Source of the DNA: Paenibacillus agricola
GTDB lineage: Bacteria; Bacillota; Bacilli; Paenibacillales; NBRC-103111
NCBI RefSeq assembly: GCF_011440305.1
Contig: NZ_JAAOIW010000001.1
Span: 434,001 to 498,000 of the forward strand
Direction: 5' to 3'
DNA length: 64,000 nucleotides
Shown: positions 1 through 11,521 of the stretch, piece after piece
Position numbering within the stretch: position 1 is the stretch's first letter
How the letters are laid out: every line of letters begins with the position of its first letter
The notes under the pieces: generated by a model
What the model saw: the letters and a program-made list of their open reading frames with translations, nothing else
Database searches by the model: none
Told to the model about the DNA's origin: nothing
Translations under genes and position numbers: made by a program

Positions 1-491
1 TCCAGCCCTGCCGCTTGCGCTAACCCGGCATAACGGAGCACTGCAGCTTCTACGGAGCCGAGAATGCCAATTTGCTCGTTCATTACCGCTTGGCTGGTGC
101 TTGTCAGCTGTGTAACTCCGATGACCATCGGCTTTGCACTGCCGCTAGCACTGCTAAGTGCTTTATCTACACCCTCTAACGCAGCCTCAAGCATCTGTTT
201 GCCGCCTGCCGCATGCACATTGAACATATCTACACCAAGCCTGGTAATACTCTCAGAGCCGCCTTTCACTGTGTTAGGGATGTCGTGCAGCTTCAGGTCG
301 AGAAATACTTTATAGCCCTGTTCCTTTAAGTCCAGCACAAATCGCGGTCCAGCACTATAAAACAGCTGCATGCCTACCTTCAAGTAGCAGGGGATGCCTT
401 TTAGTGCTTTCACTAATTCATTGGCTTGGGCTCCATCTGCATAATCGAGAGCCACCATAATTCGCTCAGCTACCTTGGTTTGTACAGCCAT
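1..491 (-). CDS. pyrF: Orotidine 5'-phosphate decarboxylase (partial)
   Basis: The reading frame begins at ATG 491 and runs off the left edge, so about 163 N-terminal residues are present. It converts OMP to UMP, the last step of de novo pyrimidine synthesis, in the cytoplasm. The N-terminus has the family's MVALDYA strand, and DLKLHDIPNT carries the catalytic Lys and Asp of the DxKxxDIPxT motif. A GGAGGCGA ribosome site precedes the ATG. It is the sixth gene of the pyr operon here and follows carB after an 84-bp gap that holds a hairpin. In many Bacilli pyrK and pyrD sit between carB and pyrF; they are absent at this place. Confidence 0.96.
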   Translation of the reverse strand, partial: MAVQTKVAERIMVALDYADGAQANELVKALKGIPCYLKVGMQLFYSAGPRFVLDLKEQGYKVFLDLKLHDIPNTVKGGSESITRLGVDMFNVHAAGGKQMLEAALEGVDKALSSASGSAKPMVIGVTQLTSTSQAVMNEQIGILGSVEAAVLRYAGLAQAAGL

Positions 492-521
492 TGTTTAATC
501 GCCTCCAATTAGTATCATACA

Positions 522-563
522 ATTAGCACAGCTTCCCTCATTGAAATGGGCTGCTGTGCTAAT
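522..563 (-). other. Long hairpin between carB and pyrF
   Basis: A perfect 11-bp inverted repeat (ATTAGCACAGC / GCTGTGCTAAT) encloses 20 nt that can pair further (CCCATT with AATGaGGG). It fills most of the carB-pyrF gap. No T-run follows on the minus strand, so it is not a standard intrinsic terminator. It could be an mRNA processing or stability element, or limit read-through into pyrF; this role is inference. Confidence 0.6.
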
Positions 564-575
564 AGATTAAGCTGT

Positions 576-3500
576 TTATATATGGTTAGCAGGCATTGGT
601 GTAGATTGGAAATTGATCGATTCCAACATATGCCATAACGCACGAACGGTATCCAAGGATGTCATACATACAATGCCATTCTCTACCGATTCACGGCGAA
701 TTCGGAAGCCGTCACGCTCTGGTGTTTTGCCCTTAGTTAATGTATTTACGACGAAGTGTGCTTCTCCATTGCGGATCAGGTCAAGAATGTTCGGCGAGCC
801 CTCGCTCAGCTTGTTCACCGTCGTAACGATCAAGCCGGCTTCTTCCAAAGCTCTGGCCGTACCGCCCGTTGCGACGATTTTATAACCGAGCTTGTAAAAG
901 CCTGTTAAAATCTCAATCGCTTCATCTTTATCTTTATCCGCTACAGTAGCGATGATCGAGCCTGTTGGTGGAATTTTCATTCCTGAACCGATCAGGCCTT
1001 TATATAAAGCCTTGGCAAAATTTTGATCGCGTCCCATAACCTCGCCTGTTGATTTCATCTCAGGTCCAAGCGTAGTATCCACACGGCGCAGCTTCGCGAA
1101 GGAGAATACCGGCACTTTGACAGAAACAAAATCATCCTCAGGCCATAATCCAGTTTCATAGCCCATGTCCACTAGCTTTTCGCCCAAAATGACCCGTGTT
1201 GCCACATTAGCCATAGGGATACGAGTTACTTTGCTAAGGAACGGTACCGTTCTAGAGGAACGTGGATTTACCTCAATGACGTAAGGCTGGTCCTTATAAA
1301 TGACGAATTGGATATTTAACAAACCAACAATTTGCAGCCCTCTTGCAATTTTAACCGTGATGTCGATAATTTGCTGCTTGATCTCAGCAGATACGGATTG
1401 TGGTGGGTACACAGCAATCGAGTCACCGGAATGGACGCCGGCTCTTTCTACATGCTCCATAATCCCTGGAATCACAACTGTTTCTTTATCGCAGATCGCG
1501 TCAACCTCTACCTCCTTGCCTAACATATAACGGTCGATCAATACCGGATGCTCCGGGTTGATTTTGACTGCATATTCCATATAGCTCAGCAATTCTTCAT
1601 CCGTGTATACAATTTCCATCGCACGGCCGCCTAATACATATGAAGGACGAACTAATACCGGATAGCCGTGGATCGCTGCCATACCTACGGCTTGGTCAAC
1701 TGAGGTTACAGTACCGCCAGGAGGCTGGGCAATATCCAAGCCACGAAGCAACGCTTCGAATTTTTTACGATCCTCAGCTGCATCAATATTAGCCAGATCC
1801 GTACCCAGAATACGTACGCCTGCTTTAGACAATGGAGCTGCCAAGTTAATCGCGGTTTGTCCGCCGAATTGAACGATAACGCCGATAGGCTGCTCGCGCT
1901 CAATGACGTTCATAACATCTTCGAAAAATAACGGCTCGAAGTACAAACGATCTGATGTATTAAAATCTGTTGATACGGTTTCCGGATTGTTATTAATAAT
2001 AACCGCTTCATAACCTGCCGCTTGGATAGCCCAAACCGCGTGCACCGTTGAATAATCAAACTCGATACCTTGTCCGATACGGATAGGACCGGAGCCTAAT
2101 ACAACAACCTTTTGCTTCGTCGCTTCCCTAACTTCATCTTCGGTTTCATAGGTTGAGTAGTAATAAGGTGTTGTTGCTTCGAATTCTGCGGCGCAAGTAT
2201 CCACCATTTTGTATACTGGAATCAGGTTAATGCTCTTGCGGTACGCGCGAATTTCATTTTCGTCCGTGAACTTTAAGCCTTTGCCAGCCGCGCTGCGAAT
2301 TTCGCCAATAGCACGGTCTGTAAAACCTTTGCGCTTGGCTTGACGAAGCAGCTCATCACTTAGCTCTGGCTCCACCAATTGCTGTTCGAACAGGATCATG
2401 CCTTCCAGCTTATTAAGGAACCACCAATCAATTTTGGTCAGATCCTGGATCTGTTGCAACGTGTAGCCGCGGCGGAAAGCTTCGGCGATTAAGAACATCC
2501 GCTCATCATCGGGCTTCATCAAACGCATCTCCAGCGTTTCTTTATCGATCAGGTCGGTTTCCTTCAAGAACAGGCGGTGAACGCCAATTTCCAACGAACG
2601 AATAGCTTTATGGATAGACTCCTCGAATGAGCGGCCGATGGCCATAACCTCGCCCGTTGCTTTCATTTGCGTTCCCAGCTTGCGGTTCGCTGAAGTGAAT
2701 TTATCGAACGGCCAACGTGGGATTTTCGATACGATGTAATCCAAGGCTGGCTCAAAGCATGCATAGGTTTGACCTGTTACTGGATTGATAATTTCGTCCA
2801 ACGTATAACCCATTGCGATTTTAGCTGCCATTTTGGCTATTGGATAACCAGTAGCTTTGGAAGCCAAAGCCGATGAACGGCTTACACGTGGATTAACTTC
2901 TATAACGTAATACTGGTAGCTGTAAGGATCCAGCGCAAATTGTACGTTACATCCACCTTCAATGTTCAAAGCGCGGATAATTTTGAGTGACGCCGAGCGG
3001 AGCATCTGGTACTCACGGTCAGATAAGGTTTGGCTCGGAGCTACGACGATGCTGTCGCCCGTATGTACGCCAACCGGATCGAAGTTTTCCATGTTGCAAA
3101 CAACGATACAGTTATCGTTGGCATCACGCATAACCTCGTATTCGACTTCCTTCATGCCGGCAATACTTTTCTCTACTAAGCATTGGCCGATCGGGCTATA
3201 ACGAATACCGGATGCTACGGTTTCCAGCAGCTCTTCCATATCGATACAAATCCCGCCGCCTGTGCCTCCAAGCGTATAGGCAGGACGGACGATTAACGGA
3301 AATCCAATTTCATTGGCAAAATCAACAGCTTCCTCGATCGTCGTCACAATAACACTATCCGGTACTGGCTGCTCTAGTTCTCTCATCAGGTCACGAAACA
3401 GGTCGCGATCCTCCGCTTTTTCAATCGCCGTTAGCTGGGTGCCGAGAAGCTTTACATTTTCACGCTCCAACACGCCCGCGCGGGCTAATGCTACAGCCAT

Positions 3501-3791
3501 ATTAAGGCCGGTTTGGCCTCCCAGCGTCGGAAGCAAGCCATCTGGGCGTTCCTGGCGAATAATTTGTGTAACGAACTCTAATGTGATCGGCTCAATATAG
3601 ACTTTGTCCGCCATATTCGTATCTGTCATAATCGTCGCCGGATTGCTGTTGATCAAGACAACCTCAATGCCTTCTTCCTTCAAGGCTTGGCAAGCCTGCG
3701 TACCGGCATAGTCAAACTCAGCAGCCTGCCCAATAACGATAGGGCCTGATCCAATTACTAATATTTTTTTTAGCTTATTATTTTTTGGCAT
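576..3791 (-). CDS. carB: Carbamoyl-phosphate synthase large subunit
   Basis: This 1071-residue protein has the normal full length for CarB. It makes carbamoyl phosphate from bicarbonate, ammonia (delivered by CarA) and two ATP. Two homologous ATP-grasp halves are visible: the first begins [19 protein letters not shown] near residue 14, the second [16 protein letters not shown] near residue 565, each followed by an ATP-binding domain with VNPR metal-site motifs. A C-terminal MGS-like allosteric domain follows ([10 protein letters not shown] near 980). The start is ATG 3791 with AAGGAG upstream, 14 bp inside the end of carA, which implies translational coupling. It belongs to the PyrR-regulated operon. 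Confidence 0.98.
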   Translation of the reverse strand: MPKNNKLKKILVIGSGPIVIGQAAEFDYAGTQACQALKEEGIEVVLINSNPATIMTDTNMADKVYIEPITLEFVTQIIRQERPDGLLPTLGGQTGLNMAVALARAGVLERENVKLLGTQLTAIEKAEDRDLFRDLMRELEQPVPDSVIVTTIEEAVDFANEIGFPLIVRPAYTLGGTGGGICIDMEELLETVASGIRYSPIGQCLVEKSIAGMKEVEYEVMRDANDNCIVVCNMENFDPVGVHTGDSIVVAPSQTLSDREYQMLRSASLKIIRALNIEGGCNVQFALDPYSYQYYVIEVNPRVSRSSALASKATGYPIAKMAAKIAMGYTLDEIINPVTGQTYACFEPALDYIVSKIPRWPFDKFTSANRKLGTQMKATGEVMAIGRSFEESIHKAIRSLEIGVHRLFLKETDLIDKETLEMRLMKPDDERMFLIAEAFRRGYTLQQIQDLTKIDWWFLNKLEGMILFEQQLVEPELSDELLRQAKRKGFTDRAIGEIRSAAGKGLKFTDENEIRAYRKSINLIPVYKMVDTCAAEFEATTPYYYSTYETEDEVREATKQKVVVLGSGPIRIGQGIEFDYSTVHAVWAIQAAGYEAVIINNNPETVSTDFNTSDRLYFEPLFFEDVMNVIEREQPIGVIVQFGGQTAINLAAPLSKAGVRILGTDLANIDAAEDRKKFEALLRGLDIAQPPGGTVTSVDQAVGMAAIHGYPVLVRPSYVLGGRAMEIVYTDEELLSYMEYAVKINPEHPVLIDRYMLGKEVEVDAICDKETVVIPGIMEHVERAGVHSGDSIAVYPPQSVSAEIKQQIIDITVKIARGLQIVGLLNIQFVIYKDQPYVIEVNPRSSRTVPFLSKVTRIPMANVATRVILGEKLVDMGYETGLWPEDDFVSVKVPVFSFAKLRRVDTTLGPEMKSTGEVMGRDQNFAKALYKGLIGSGMKIPPTGSIIATVADKDKDEAIEILTGFYKLGYKIVATGGTARALEEAGLIVTTVNKLSEGSPNILDLIRNGEAHFVVNTLTKGKTPERDGFRIRRESVENGIVCMTSLDTVRALWHMLESINFQSTPMPANHI

Positions 3792-4965
3792 AGTCTAGTT
3801 CTCCTTTTACTGCAGGTCCTGAGGCACCGGCTGCTTGTAATCCCAGCTTAGCTGCTGCGGAAATTTGTGCTTGTCTAGGAAGCTGCGGGCGATCCTCTTT
3901 AAATTGGCGCATTAATGTAATGAAATCATCGAACAAATAGCTGGAGTCAAAAGGACCCGGAGAAGCCTCGGGATGGTATTGCACTGAAAAAGCAGCATGC
4001 TTCTTATGCTTCAAGCCTTCAATCGTTCCATCATTATTGTTAATATGCGTCACTTCAAGCTCCGTGTTCGCAATCGATTCATCCTTAACGGTATAACCAT
4101 GGTTTTGCGAAGTAATGTAGCAGCGATTGCTTTTCAAATCCTTAACCGGATGGTTACCACCACGGTGTCCAAATTTCAATTTATCTGTATCCGCTCCACA
4201 CGCAAGGGCAAACAGCTGGTGCCCTAGGCAAATACCGAAGATCGGGAATTCGCCAAGCAATTCAGCAATAACCGCTACGGCTTCTGGAACATCCTTTGGA
4301 TCCCCAGGACCATTGGAAAGCAGAATGCCATCCGGACCCAAACGGCGAATTTGCTCAGCCGTCGCATTATGAGATACAACTACAACATCACAGTCTCTTT
4401 TAACCAGGTCGCGTAAAATCCCGGCCTTGGAGCCAAAATCAACCAGCACTACACGTTCTTTAGGACCTGGAATGTTAAAGACGCTTTTGGTGGATACTCT
4501 GGAAACCTGGTCATTCATTAAAGAGCTGCCTGTCAATTGCTCCATCAGCTCAGCAACCGAACGATTCGAGGTCGTAAGCATTGCCTTCATTACGCCATGA
4601 TGACGAATCCGGCGAGTCAGCATCCGTGTATCAATTTCGCTAATACCGATAATGCCGTATTCTTTCAGCAGGCTGTCCAGTGAATACTCCGCTCTCCAGT
4701 TGCTTGGTACTGCCTCATGCTCACGCACGACAAAGCCGTGAATAAAAGGGCGGATCGATTCAAAATCATCACGAGCCATCCCGTAGTTACCGATTAATGG
4801 GTAAGTCATGGTTACAATCTGTCCACAGTAGGAGGGGTCGGACAGAACCTCCTGATAGCCTGTCATTCCCGTATTAAAAACGACTTCACCCAACGAGTCA
4901 CCCTCGCTTCCAAAGCTTTTACCGGTAAATAACGTACCGTCTTCTAACAATAATCTTGCCTGCAT
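3778..4965 (-). CDS. carA: Carbamoyl-phosphate synthase small subunit (glutaminase)
   Basis: This class I glutamine amidotransferase subunit hydrolyses glutamine and passes ammonia to CarB. The protein starts [10 protein letters not shown], like other CarA; ATG 4965 is preferred because AAGGAG lies 9 nt upstream, whereas the TTG at 4974 directly abuts that site. The nucleophile Cys is in GICLGHQ and the His/Glu pair in [10 protein letters not shown]. At 395 residues it is somewhat longer than usual because of an Ala-rich C-terminal tail of about 30 residues whose coding region overlaps carB. Confidence 0.97.
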   Translation of the reverse strand: MQARLLLEDGTLFTGKSFGSEGDSLGEVVFNTGMTGYQEVLSDPSYCGQIVTMTYPLIGNYGMARDDFESIRPFIHGFVVREHEAVPSNWRAEYSLDSLLKEYGIIGISEIDTRMLTRRIRHHGVMKAMLTTSNRSVAELMEQLTGSSLMNDQVSRVSTKSVFNIPGPKERVVLVDFGSKAGILRDLVKRDCDVVVVSHNATAEQIRRLGPDGILLSNGPGDPKDVPEAVAVIAELLGEFPIFGICLGHQLFALACGADTDKLKFGHRGGNHPVKDLKSNRCYITSQNHGYTVKDESIANTELEVTHINNNDGTIEGLKHKKHAAFSVQYHPEASPGPFDSSYLFDDFITLMRQFKEDRPQLPRQAQISAAAKLGLQAAGASGPAVKGELDYAKK

Positions 4966-5027
4966 CGAATTCAACTCCTTATTTATGTCTTTCGAATGAT
5001 GATCGTTATGTGATTGAATCGGTAGAT

Positions 5028-6323
5028 TTATTCCTTCGTTTCGATCCAGACAACCTTGCCGCCAACCATTGTTAATGTTGGCCAGCCTTGAAGCTTCCAG
5101 CCTATGAATGGCGTATTATGTCCCTTGGAGGCAAAATCAGCCGGGTCAACGGCCTGCTCCTTCTGTAAATCAATAATCGTAATATCTGCCACTTTGCCAA
5201 CTTCCAACCAACCTTGCTCAAGACCGAAAACTTGTGCGGGCAGTGAGGTCATTTTGTCCACTAAAAATTGCAGAGTCCACTTGCCTGTTGCCACGAATTT
5301 CGTATATAAAAGCGGAAATGCCGTTTCAAAGCCAACGATTCCGAATGGAGCCAGGTTAACACCCTTCGCCTTCTCTTCATCGCTATGCGGGGCATGGTCA
5401 GTCACGATAATATCAAGTGTGCCGTCCTGAACACCTTCAATACAAGCTTGTACATCTCTTGGTGTGCGTAATGGCGGGTTCATTTTCCAATTCGCATCAT
5501 CCAAGCCTGGGATATCCTCATCAGAAAGCAGCAGATGATGTGGACAAACCTCAGCGGTCACCTTAATGCCAAACTGCTTCGCGTGGCGGATCAGCCGAAC
5601 CGATTGCTCGGTACTAACATGGCATACATGGTAATGCGCCCCAGTTGCCTCGGAAAGAAGCACATCACGACCAACATGAATCGCTTCGGATTCATTCGGG
5701 ATTCCCTTCAAGCCATGCTTGCGGGAAAAAGCTCCCTCGCTCGCCCAAGCGCCAACTGTTAGTGTATCATCCTCACAATGTGCGATAATCGGCAAGCCGA
5801 TCGACGCTGCCTTCGCCATCGCGTCCTTCATCATTTGCGCGTTTTGCACGCCAACCCCATCATCGGTAAAGCCGATGGCGCCTGCCGCCTTTAACGCATC
5901 GAAGTCCGTCAGCTCGCGGCCTAGCTCGTTTTTCGTAATACAAGCATAAGGCAGCACACGGACAACACCTTCAGTTGCTGCTTTATTCAATACATATTGA
6001 ACGGTTTCTACCGTATCGATTACCGGTCGTGTGTTAGGCATGCAGGCAATCGTCGTAAAGCCTCCACGCGCCGCGGAACGGGTGCCGCTAGCAATCGTTT
6101 CTTTATATTCAAAGCCAGGCTCGCGCAAATGGACGTGCATGTCGATCAAGCCCGCTGTCACCAGCTTGCCGGCCGCGTCAATCACCTCATGCCCCGTCGT
6201 ATCCGGCAGCGTGTCACTAGCTTCTATAATCTGTTGAATCGTTTGACCTTCTACGTAAATATGCTGCTTGGTGACCTCGTTACCTGAAGCTACCGTTTGT
6301 GCGTTCAATATCCAAATTCCCAT
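5028..6323 (-). CDS. pyrC: Dihydroorotase
   Basis: A 431-residue type I dihydroorotase that cyclises N-carbamoyl-aspartate to dihydroorotate. The zinc-binding DMHVHLREPG motif is near residue 58, later metal-ligand histidines follow (IAHCED, HYHVCHVS), and the catalytic Asp is in IVTDHAPHS. The start chosen is ATG 6323 (MGIWILNAQ), which has GGGAGG 6 nt upstream; the frame stays open upstream only as a shadow of pyrB. It lies between pyrB (64-bp gap) and carA (62-bp gap) in the pyr operon. Confidence 0.97.
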   Translation of the reverse strand: MGIWILNAQTVASGNEVTKQHIYVEGQTIQQIIEASDTLPDTTGHEVIDAAGKLVTAGLIDMHVHLREPGFEYKETIASGTRSAARGGFTTIACMPNTRPVIDTVETVQYVLNKAATEGVVRVLPYACITKNELGRELTDFDALKAAGAIGFTDDGVGVQNAQMMKDAMAKAASIGLPIIAHCEDDTLTVGAWASEGAFSRKHGLKGIPNESEAIHVGRDVLLSEATGAHYHVCHVSTEQSVRLIRHAKQFGIKVTAEVCPHHLLLSDEDIPGLDDANWKMNPPLRTPRDVQACIEGVQDGTLDIIVTDHAPHSDEEKAKGVNLAPFGIVGFETAFPLLYTKFVATGKWTLQFLVDKMTSLPAQVFGLEQGWLEVGKVADITIIDLQKEQAVDPADFASKGHNTPFIGWKLQGWPTLTMVGGKVVWIETKE

Positions 6324-6387
6324 AATGGCCTCCCTACATTTTTTATAAGTGAAGTGGGGCGAATAACTCCGCCGCGTGACCAACAAT

Positions 6388-8000
<1,613 letters not shown>

Positions 8001-8014
8001 TCATTCCATTCGTT

Positions 8015-8050
8015 CACCTTGCCAGTCTCTCTGGACTGAGTTTAAAGGTG
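8015..8050 (-). promoter_or_regulatory. PyrR-binding anti-antiterminator hairpin
   Basis: The leader RNA contains the PyrR recognition sequence TCCAGAGAGACT. It sits in a hairpin with an upper stem CAGTC/GACTG around a CAGAGA loop, an internal bulge, and a lower stem CACCTT/AAGGTG. When PyrR-UMP stabilises this hairpin, GGCAAGGT is unavailable to form the antiterminator with ACCTTGCC, and the downstream terminator forms. Confidence 0.92.
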
Positions 8051-8066
8051 CTTTTCAGTTAGGAGC

Positions 8067-8095
8067 ATTATCCCACGTTCGACAGGCAATGTCAA
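8067..8095 (-). promoter_or_regulatory. Sigma-A promoter of the pyr operon
   Basis: A consensus -35 TTGACA (8095-8090) and -10 GATAAT (8072-8067) are separated by exactly 17 bp. Transcription would start near 8060, giving a leader of roughly 200 nt that contains the PyrR-binding hairpin and the attenuator. Confidence 0.88.
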
Positions 8096-8137
8096 TAGGA
8101 AGCCCGCTTTATATGTCGCATTTTGTCAGTCTAAATA

Positions 8138-8166
8138 TTGCTAGAACATGGCTTTTGTGCTATAAA
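8138..8166 (+). promoter_or_regulatory. Candidate sigma-A promoter of dapH
   Basis: TTGCTA and TATAAA are separated by 17 bp, about 70 bp before the dapH start and divergent from the pyr promoter. The -10 matches 5 of 6 positions and the -35 only 4 of 6. Confidence 0.5.
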
Positions 8167-8236
8167 GAAAAAGAAAGATTTCACCCGTGCCCTTAGTTGG
8201 CCACGCGGTATTTGATATAGGGAGTTGGAAACCTGC

Positions 8237-8947
8237 ATGACAGAGATGAACACTTTGGAGATTATTCAATTTATTAAAAACAGCGTTAAGAAAACACCAG
8301 TTAAAGTTTATGTAAAAGGTGATTTGGATGCGATCGATTTTGGTACGGACATTCAATCCTTCTTATCCGGCAAAAGCGGTGTACTATTCGGTGAGTGGAC
8401 AGAAGTAAAACGCATTTTGGACGAAAACCAAAGCCTTATTGAAGATTATGTCGTTGAGAATGACCGTCGCAACTCAGCCATCCCTACCCTTGACCTTAAG
8501 GGCATTAATGCACGTATTGAGCCCGGCTCCATTATTCGCGACAAAGTCACGATTGGCGATAATGCCATTATCATGATGGGTGCTTCCATTAATATTGGTG
8601 CTTCGATTGGTGCTGGAACCATGATCGATATGAATGTTGTTGTTGGCGGACGTGCAGTTATTGGTGCTATGTGTCATATTGGCGCAGGCTCCGTTGTCGC
8701 AGGCGTTATCGAGCCTCCTTCCGCTCAGCCCGTTGTGATCGAAGATGATGTTCTGATTGGTGCCAATGCCGTTATTCTGGAAGGCGTACGTATTGGTAAA
8801 GGCTCCGTTGTTGCTGCTGGAGCTGTAGTTACACAGGATGTTGCCGAATACACCGTAGTAGCGGGTGCACCTGCACGTGTTATTAAAATGGTAGACGCCA
8901 AAACCAAATCAAAAACCGAAATTTTAATGGATCTTCGCACACTGTAA
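8237..8947 (+). CDS. dapH: Tetrahydrodipicolinate N-acetyltransferase
   Basis: A 236-residue enzyme that acetylates tetrahydrodipicolinate, opening the acetylase branch of meso-DAP/lysine synthesis. The N-terminal half (IIQFIKNS...TPVKVYVKG) is typical of DapH, and the C-terminal half is a left-handed beta-helix of hexapeptide repeats ([29 protein letters not shown]). ATG 8237 gives the family length and lines up with the B. subtilis N-terminus; a GGGAG site lies 12 nt upstream. dapL follows on the same strand, and patA, the middle step, is convergent. The product feeds MurE, whose gene is in this window. Confidence 0.95.
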   Translation: MTEMNTLEIIQFIKNSVKKTPVKVYVKGDLDAIDFGTDIQSFLSGKSGVLFGEWTEVKRILDENQSLIEDYVVENDRRNSAIPTLDLKGINARIEPGSIIRDKVTIGDNAIIMMGASINIGASIGAGTMIDMNVVVGGRAVIGAMCHIGAGSVVAGVIEPPSAQPVVIEDDVLIGANAVILEGVRIGKGSVVAAGAVVTQDVAEYTVVAGAPARVIKMVDAKTKSKTEILMDLRTL

Positions 8948-8964
8948 GCTGTTCGACGATAAGG

Positions 8965-8989
8965 GCTCGGCGTCTATCGCCGGGCTTTT
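8965..8989 (+). terminator. Intrinsic terminator after dapH
   Basis: A GC-rich stem GCTCGGCG / CGCCGGGC (one G-U pair) with a 5-nt loop is followed by TTTT. It lies between dapH and dapL, so dapL may depend on read-through or on its own promoter. Confidence 0.75.
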
Positions 8990-9103
8990 GTTATTTGCTT
9001 TTGGTATTTATGGAGACAGCATTCTGTAAATGATAATTTCTATTGCCCGGGAAATTTTACCATGAATACTTTCCCTGAATACTTTAGGAGGTCAAAAAAA
9101 CTC

Positions 9104-10270
9104 ATGATAACAAATTCAAATACGAGCTTGCGCACAGAACCAAGCCCTTTTGTAGAAATCCGCAGGCAGCTGCACCAAATTCCAGAGCCAGGTTATGCTG
9201 AATTTAAAACACAGCAGTTCCTGCTTGACTATATCCTAACCCTTAACCAAGACCGGTTGGAGACCCGGACATGGCGGACCGGTATATTGGTCAATGTAAA
9301 AGGTACTGCGCCGCGCAAGCGGTTTGGTTATAGAGCCGATATGGACGGGCTACCCATTAAAGAAGAAACTAGCTATGCCTTCCAGTCTGCACATCCGGGT
9401 TTTATGCATGCTTGTGGGCATGATGTACATATGTCCATAGGCCTCGGCATTCTTACGCATTTTGTTCAGCATCCGATTAGGGACGATATTACGTTTATTT
9501 TCCAGCCTGCCGAGGAAGGTCCCGGTGGTGCGCAGCCTATGCTTGAATCCGAAGAGCTGCAGGACTGGATGCCCGATACAATTGTTGCGTTGCATATCGC
9601 GCCGGAATATCCGGTTGGGACTATTGCTACGAAGCCGGGGATATTGTTCGCCAATACGTCGGAGCTATTTATTGATCTCACTGGCAAAGGCGGCCATGCA
9701 GCTTTTCCCCATCTTGCCAATGACATGGTCATCACTGCGTGCCAACTGGTTGCTCAGCTACAGACGATTATTTCACGGAATATCAATCCGCTCGATTCTG
9801 CCGTCATCACGATTGGTAAAATCGAAGGTGGCACCAAGCAAAATATTATCGCCGAAAAGGCACGCTTGGAAGGTACCATCCGCACACTTTCTGCTTCTAC
9901 GATGACCTTGGTTAAGTCGCGTATTGAAGCACTTACAGCGGGTATGGAAACAGCCTATGACTGTAAGGTGGATATTGATTATGGCGCTAACTACCGGCAG
10001 GTTTTCAACGATGCGGAGACGACCGAGCATTTTATGGGATGGGTTCGCGAAACAGGGATTGTTCAATTAATTGAGTGTACCGAAGCGATGACTGGTGAGG
10101 ATTTCGGATATTTTTTAGAAAAGATTCCCGGCTTTATGTTCTGGCTAGGGGTAGAAACACCTTACGGGCTGCATCATTCCAAAATCGAGCCCAACGAGCA
10201 AGCGATCGATTTGGCTATTCATTTAATTAGTAGCTATTTCACTGCGATGTCTGATGGGGATCAAGAATAA
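9104..10270 (+). CDS. dapL: N-acetyldiaminopimelate deacetylase (M20 family)
   Basis: A 388-residue M20D amidohydrolase, homologous to B. subtilis YkuR. It removes acetate from N-acetyl-LL-DAP, the third step of the acetylase branch. Metal-binding motifs are HACGHDVHM near residue 105 and EEGPGG about 35 residues later. Related M20D enzymes include hippurate and IAA-amino acid hydrolases, but adjacency to dapH and patA supports the DAP role. ATG 9104 has TAGGAGGTC about 11 nt upstream; an in-frame ATG at 9062 lies ahead of that site and is less likely. Confidence 0.9.
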   Translation: MITNSNTSLRTEPSPFVEIRRQLHQIPEPGYAEFKTQQFLLDYILTLNQDRLETRTWRTGILVNVKGTAPRKRFGYRADMDGLPIKEETSYAFQSAHPGFMHACGHDVHMSIGLGILTHFVQHPIRDDITFIFQPAEEGPGGAQPMLESEELQDWMPDTIVALHIAPEYPVGTIATKPGILFANTSELFIDLTGKGGHAAFPHLANDMVITACQLVAQLQTIISRNINPLDSAVITIGKIEGGTKQNIIAEKARLEGTIRTLSASTMTLVKSRIEALTAGMETAYDCKVDIDYGANYRQVFNDAETTEHFMGWVRETGIVQLIECTEAMTGEDFGYFLEKIPGFMFWLGVETPYGLHHSKIEPNEQAIDLAIHLISSYFTAMSDGDQE

Positions 10271-10301
10271 CTCAAATATTTTTGACGATCGACAAGCGGC
10301 A

Positions 10302-10339
10302 AAAAGCTCCTCTAACCCGACTGGGCCAAAGGAGCTTTT
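10302..10339. terminator. Bidirectional terminator between dapL and patA
   Basis: A perfect 10-bp stem (AAAAGCTCCT / AGGAGCTTTT) with an 18-nt loop is bordered by A on one side and T on the other. It can end both the dapL (+) and patA (-) transcripts, which converge here. Confidence 0.85.
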
Positions 10340-10350
10340 TCACTTTCCTA

Positions 10351-11505
10351 CTACAGCTTTTTAATAAACCGTTCCAACCGCTCCATCGCTGTTTCCAGCA
10401 CTTCCATTCCGTAAGCATACGAAATACGGATATACCCTTCCCCATAACTAGAAAAGGCATCCCCAGGTACAACTGCAACCTTCTGCTCGTCCAGCAGTCT
10501 CATCGTGAATTCCATCGACGAAAGCTTAAAGCGTTCAATGGAAGGGAATAAGTAAAATGCGCCTTCCGGCTTCTCCAGCTCAAAGCCCATTTCCAGCAAA
10601 CGCCCATAGACATAATCCCTGCGCTCCATATAAGCAGCTTTCATGGGGAGTGCGTCGTCTACACCATTCGTTAATGCCTCCAAGGCAGCATACTGGCTAA
10701 TCGAGCTCGCACACGTTACATTATATTGGTGCACCTTCACCATATGCTTGGAAATATACGCTGGGGCAAAAGCAAACCCAATCCGCCAGCCTGTCATGGA
10801 ATGGGACTTGGATAAGCCATTAATGACAATCGTTTGATCCCGCATAGCGGCAATTGCAGCTATCGAAACATGGGGTTGGTCATAGATCAGCTCACTATAA
10901 ATTTCATCTGAAATTACGAAAATCGGTTTGCCCGCAAGTAAGCTGGCAATCGCAGCAAGCTCTTGTGCATCCACGACCCGCCCCGTTGGATTCGATGGGT
11001 AACAAAGAATAATGCAGCGTGTTTGATCGGTAATATGCGGTGCCAATAACTCGGCAGTCAGCTTAAAGCCGCTTGCTCTCGTATCGACATATTTGGGAAC
11101 ACCGCCACATAAGCGAACCAACGGTTCATAGCCAGGGTAAATCGGTCCTGGAATTAACACCTCACTGCCAGGCTCAAGTATCGTCCTGAGCGTAATATCC
11201 AAGGCTTGGCTAGCTCCCGTAGTTACGATCACTTCTGATTCTGGTGAGTATTCCAAACCGTATTTACTTTTCACAAATGCCGATGCCGCCTGCCGAAGCT
11301 CGATCAGGCCGGGATTCGGCGTATAAATGGTTTTTCCAGCGTCAATCGCTCGTTTGGCCGCTTCTAGAATATGGCCAGGTGTTGGAAAATCCGGCTGGCC
11401 GATCGTTAATGAAACGGCATCCGGGTATTGGCTAACCAAATTAGCGATTTTTCGGATACCCGATATTTGAATATCCTTTACACTGGGATTGATTAAATGC
11501 TCCAT
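10351..11505 (-). CDS. patA: N-acetyl-LL-diaminopimelate aminotransferase (PatA-type)
   Basis: A 384-residue class I/II PLP aminotransferase. The Schiff-base lysine is in NGLSKSHSMTGWRIGF, and other PLP contacts include YPSNPTGRV and SDEIYSELIYD. The start MEHLINPSVKDIQISGIRK at ATG 11505 aligns with B. subtilis PatA and is 7 nt from GGGGAA; ATG 11511 almost touches that site. It probably makes N-acetyl-LL-2,6-diaminopimelate, linking DapH and DapL. It is the last gene of a likely lspA-ylyB-patA operon (16-bp gap to ylyB) and converges on dapL. Specificity for the DAP intermediate is inferred from context. Confidence 0.88.
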   Translation of the reverse strand: MEHLINPSVKDIQISGIRKIANLVSQYPDAVSLTIGQPDFPTPGHILEAAKRAIDAGKTIYTPNPGLIELRQAASAFVKSKYGLEYSPESEVIVTTGASQALDITLRTILEPGSEVLIPGPIYPGYEPLVRLCGGVPKYVDTRASGFKLTAELLAPHITDQTRCIILCYPSNPTGRVVDAQELAAIASLLAGKPIFVISDEIYSELIYDQPHVSIAAIAAMRDQTIVINGLSKSHSMTGWRIGFAFAPAYISKHMVKVHQYNVTCASSISQYAALEALTNGVDDALPMKAAYMERRDYVYGRLLEMGFELEKPEGAFYLFPSIERFKLSSMEFTMRLLDEQKVAVVPGDAFSSYGEGYIRISYAYGMEVLETAMERLERFIKKL

Positions 11506-11521
11506 GGCCATTTCCCCATTC

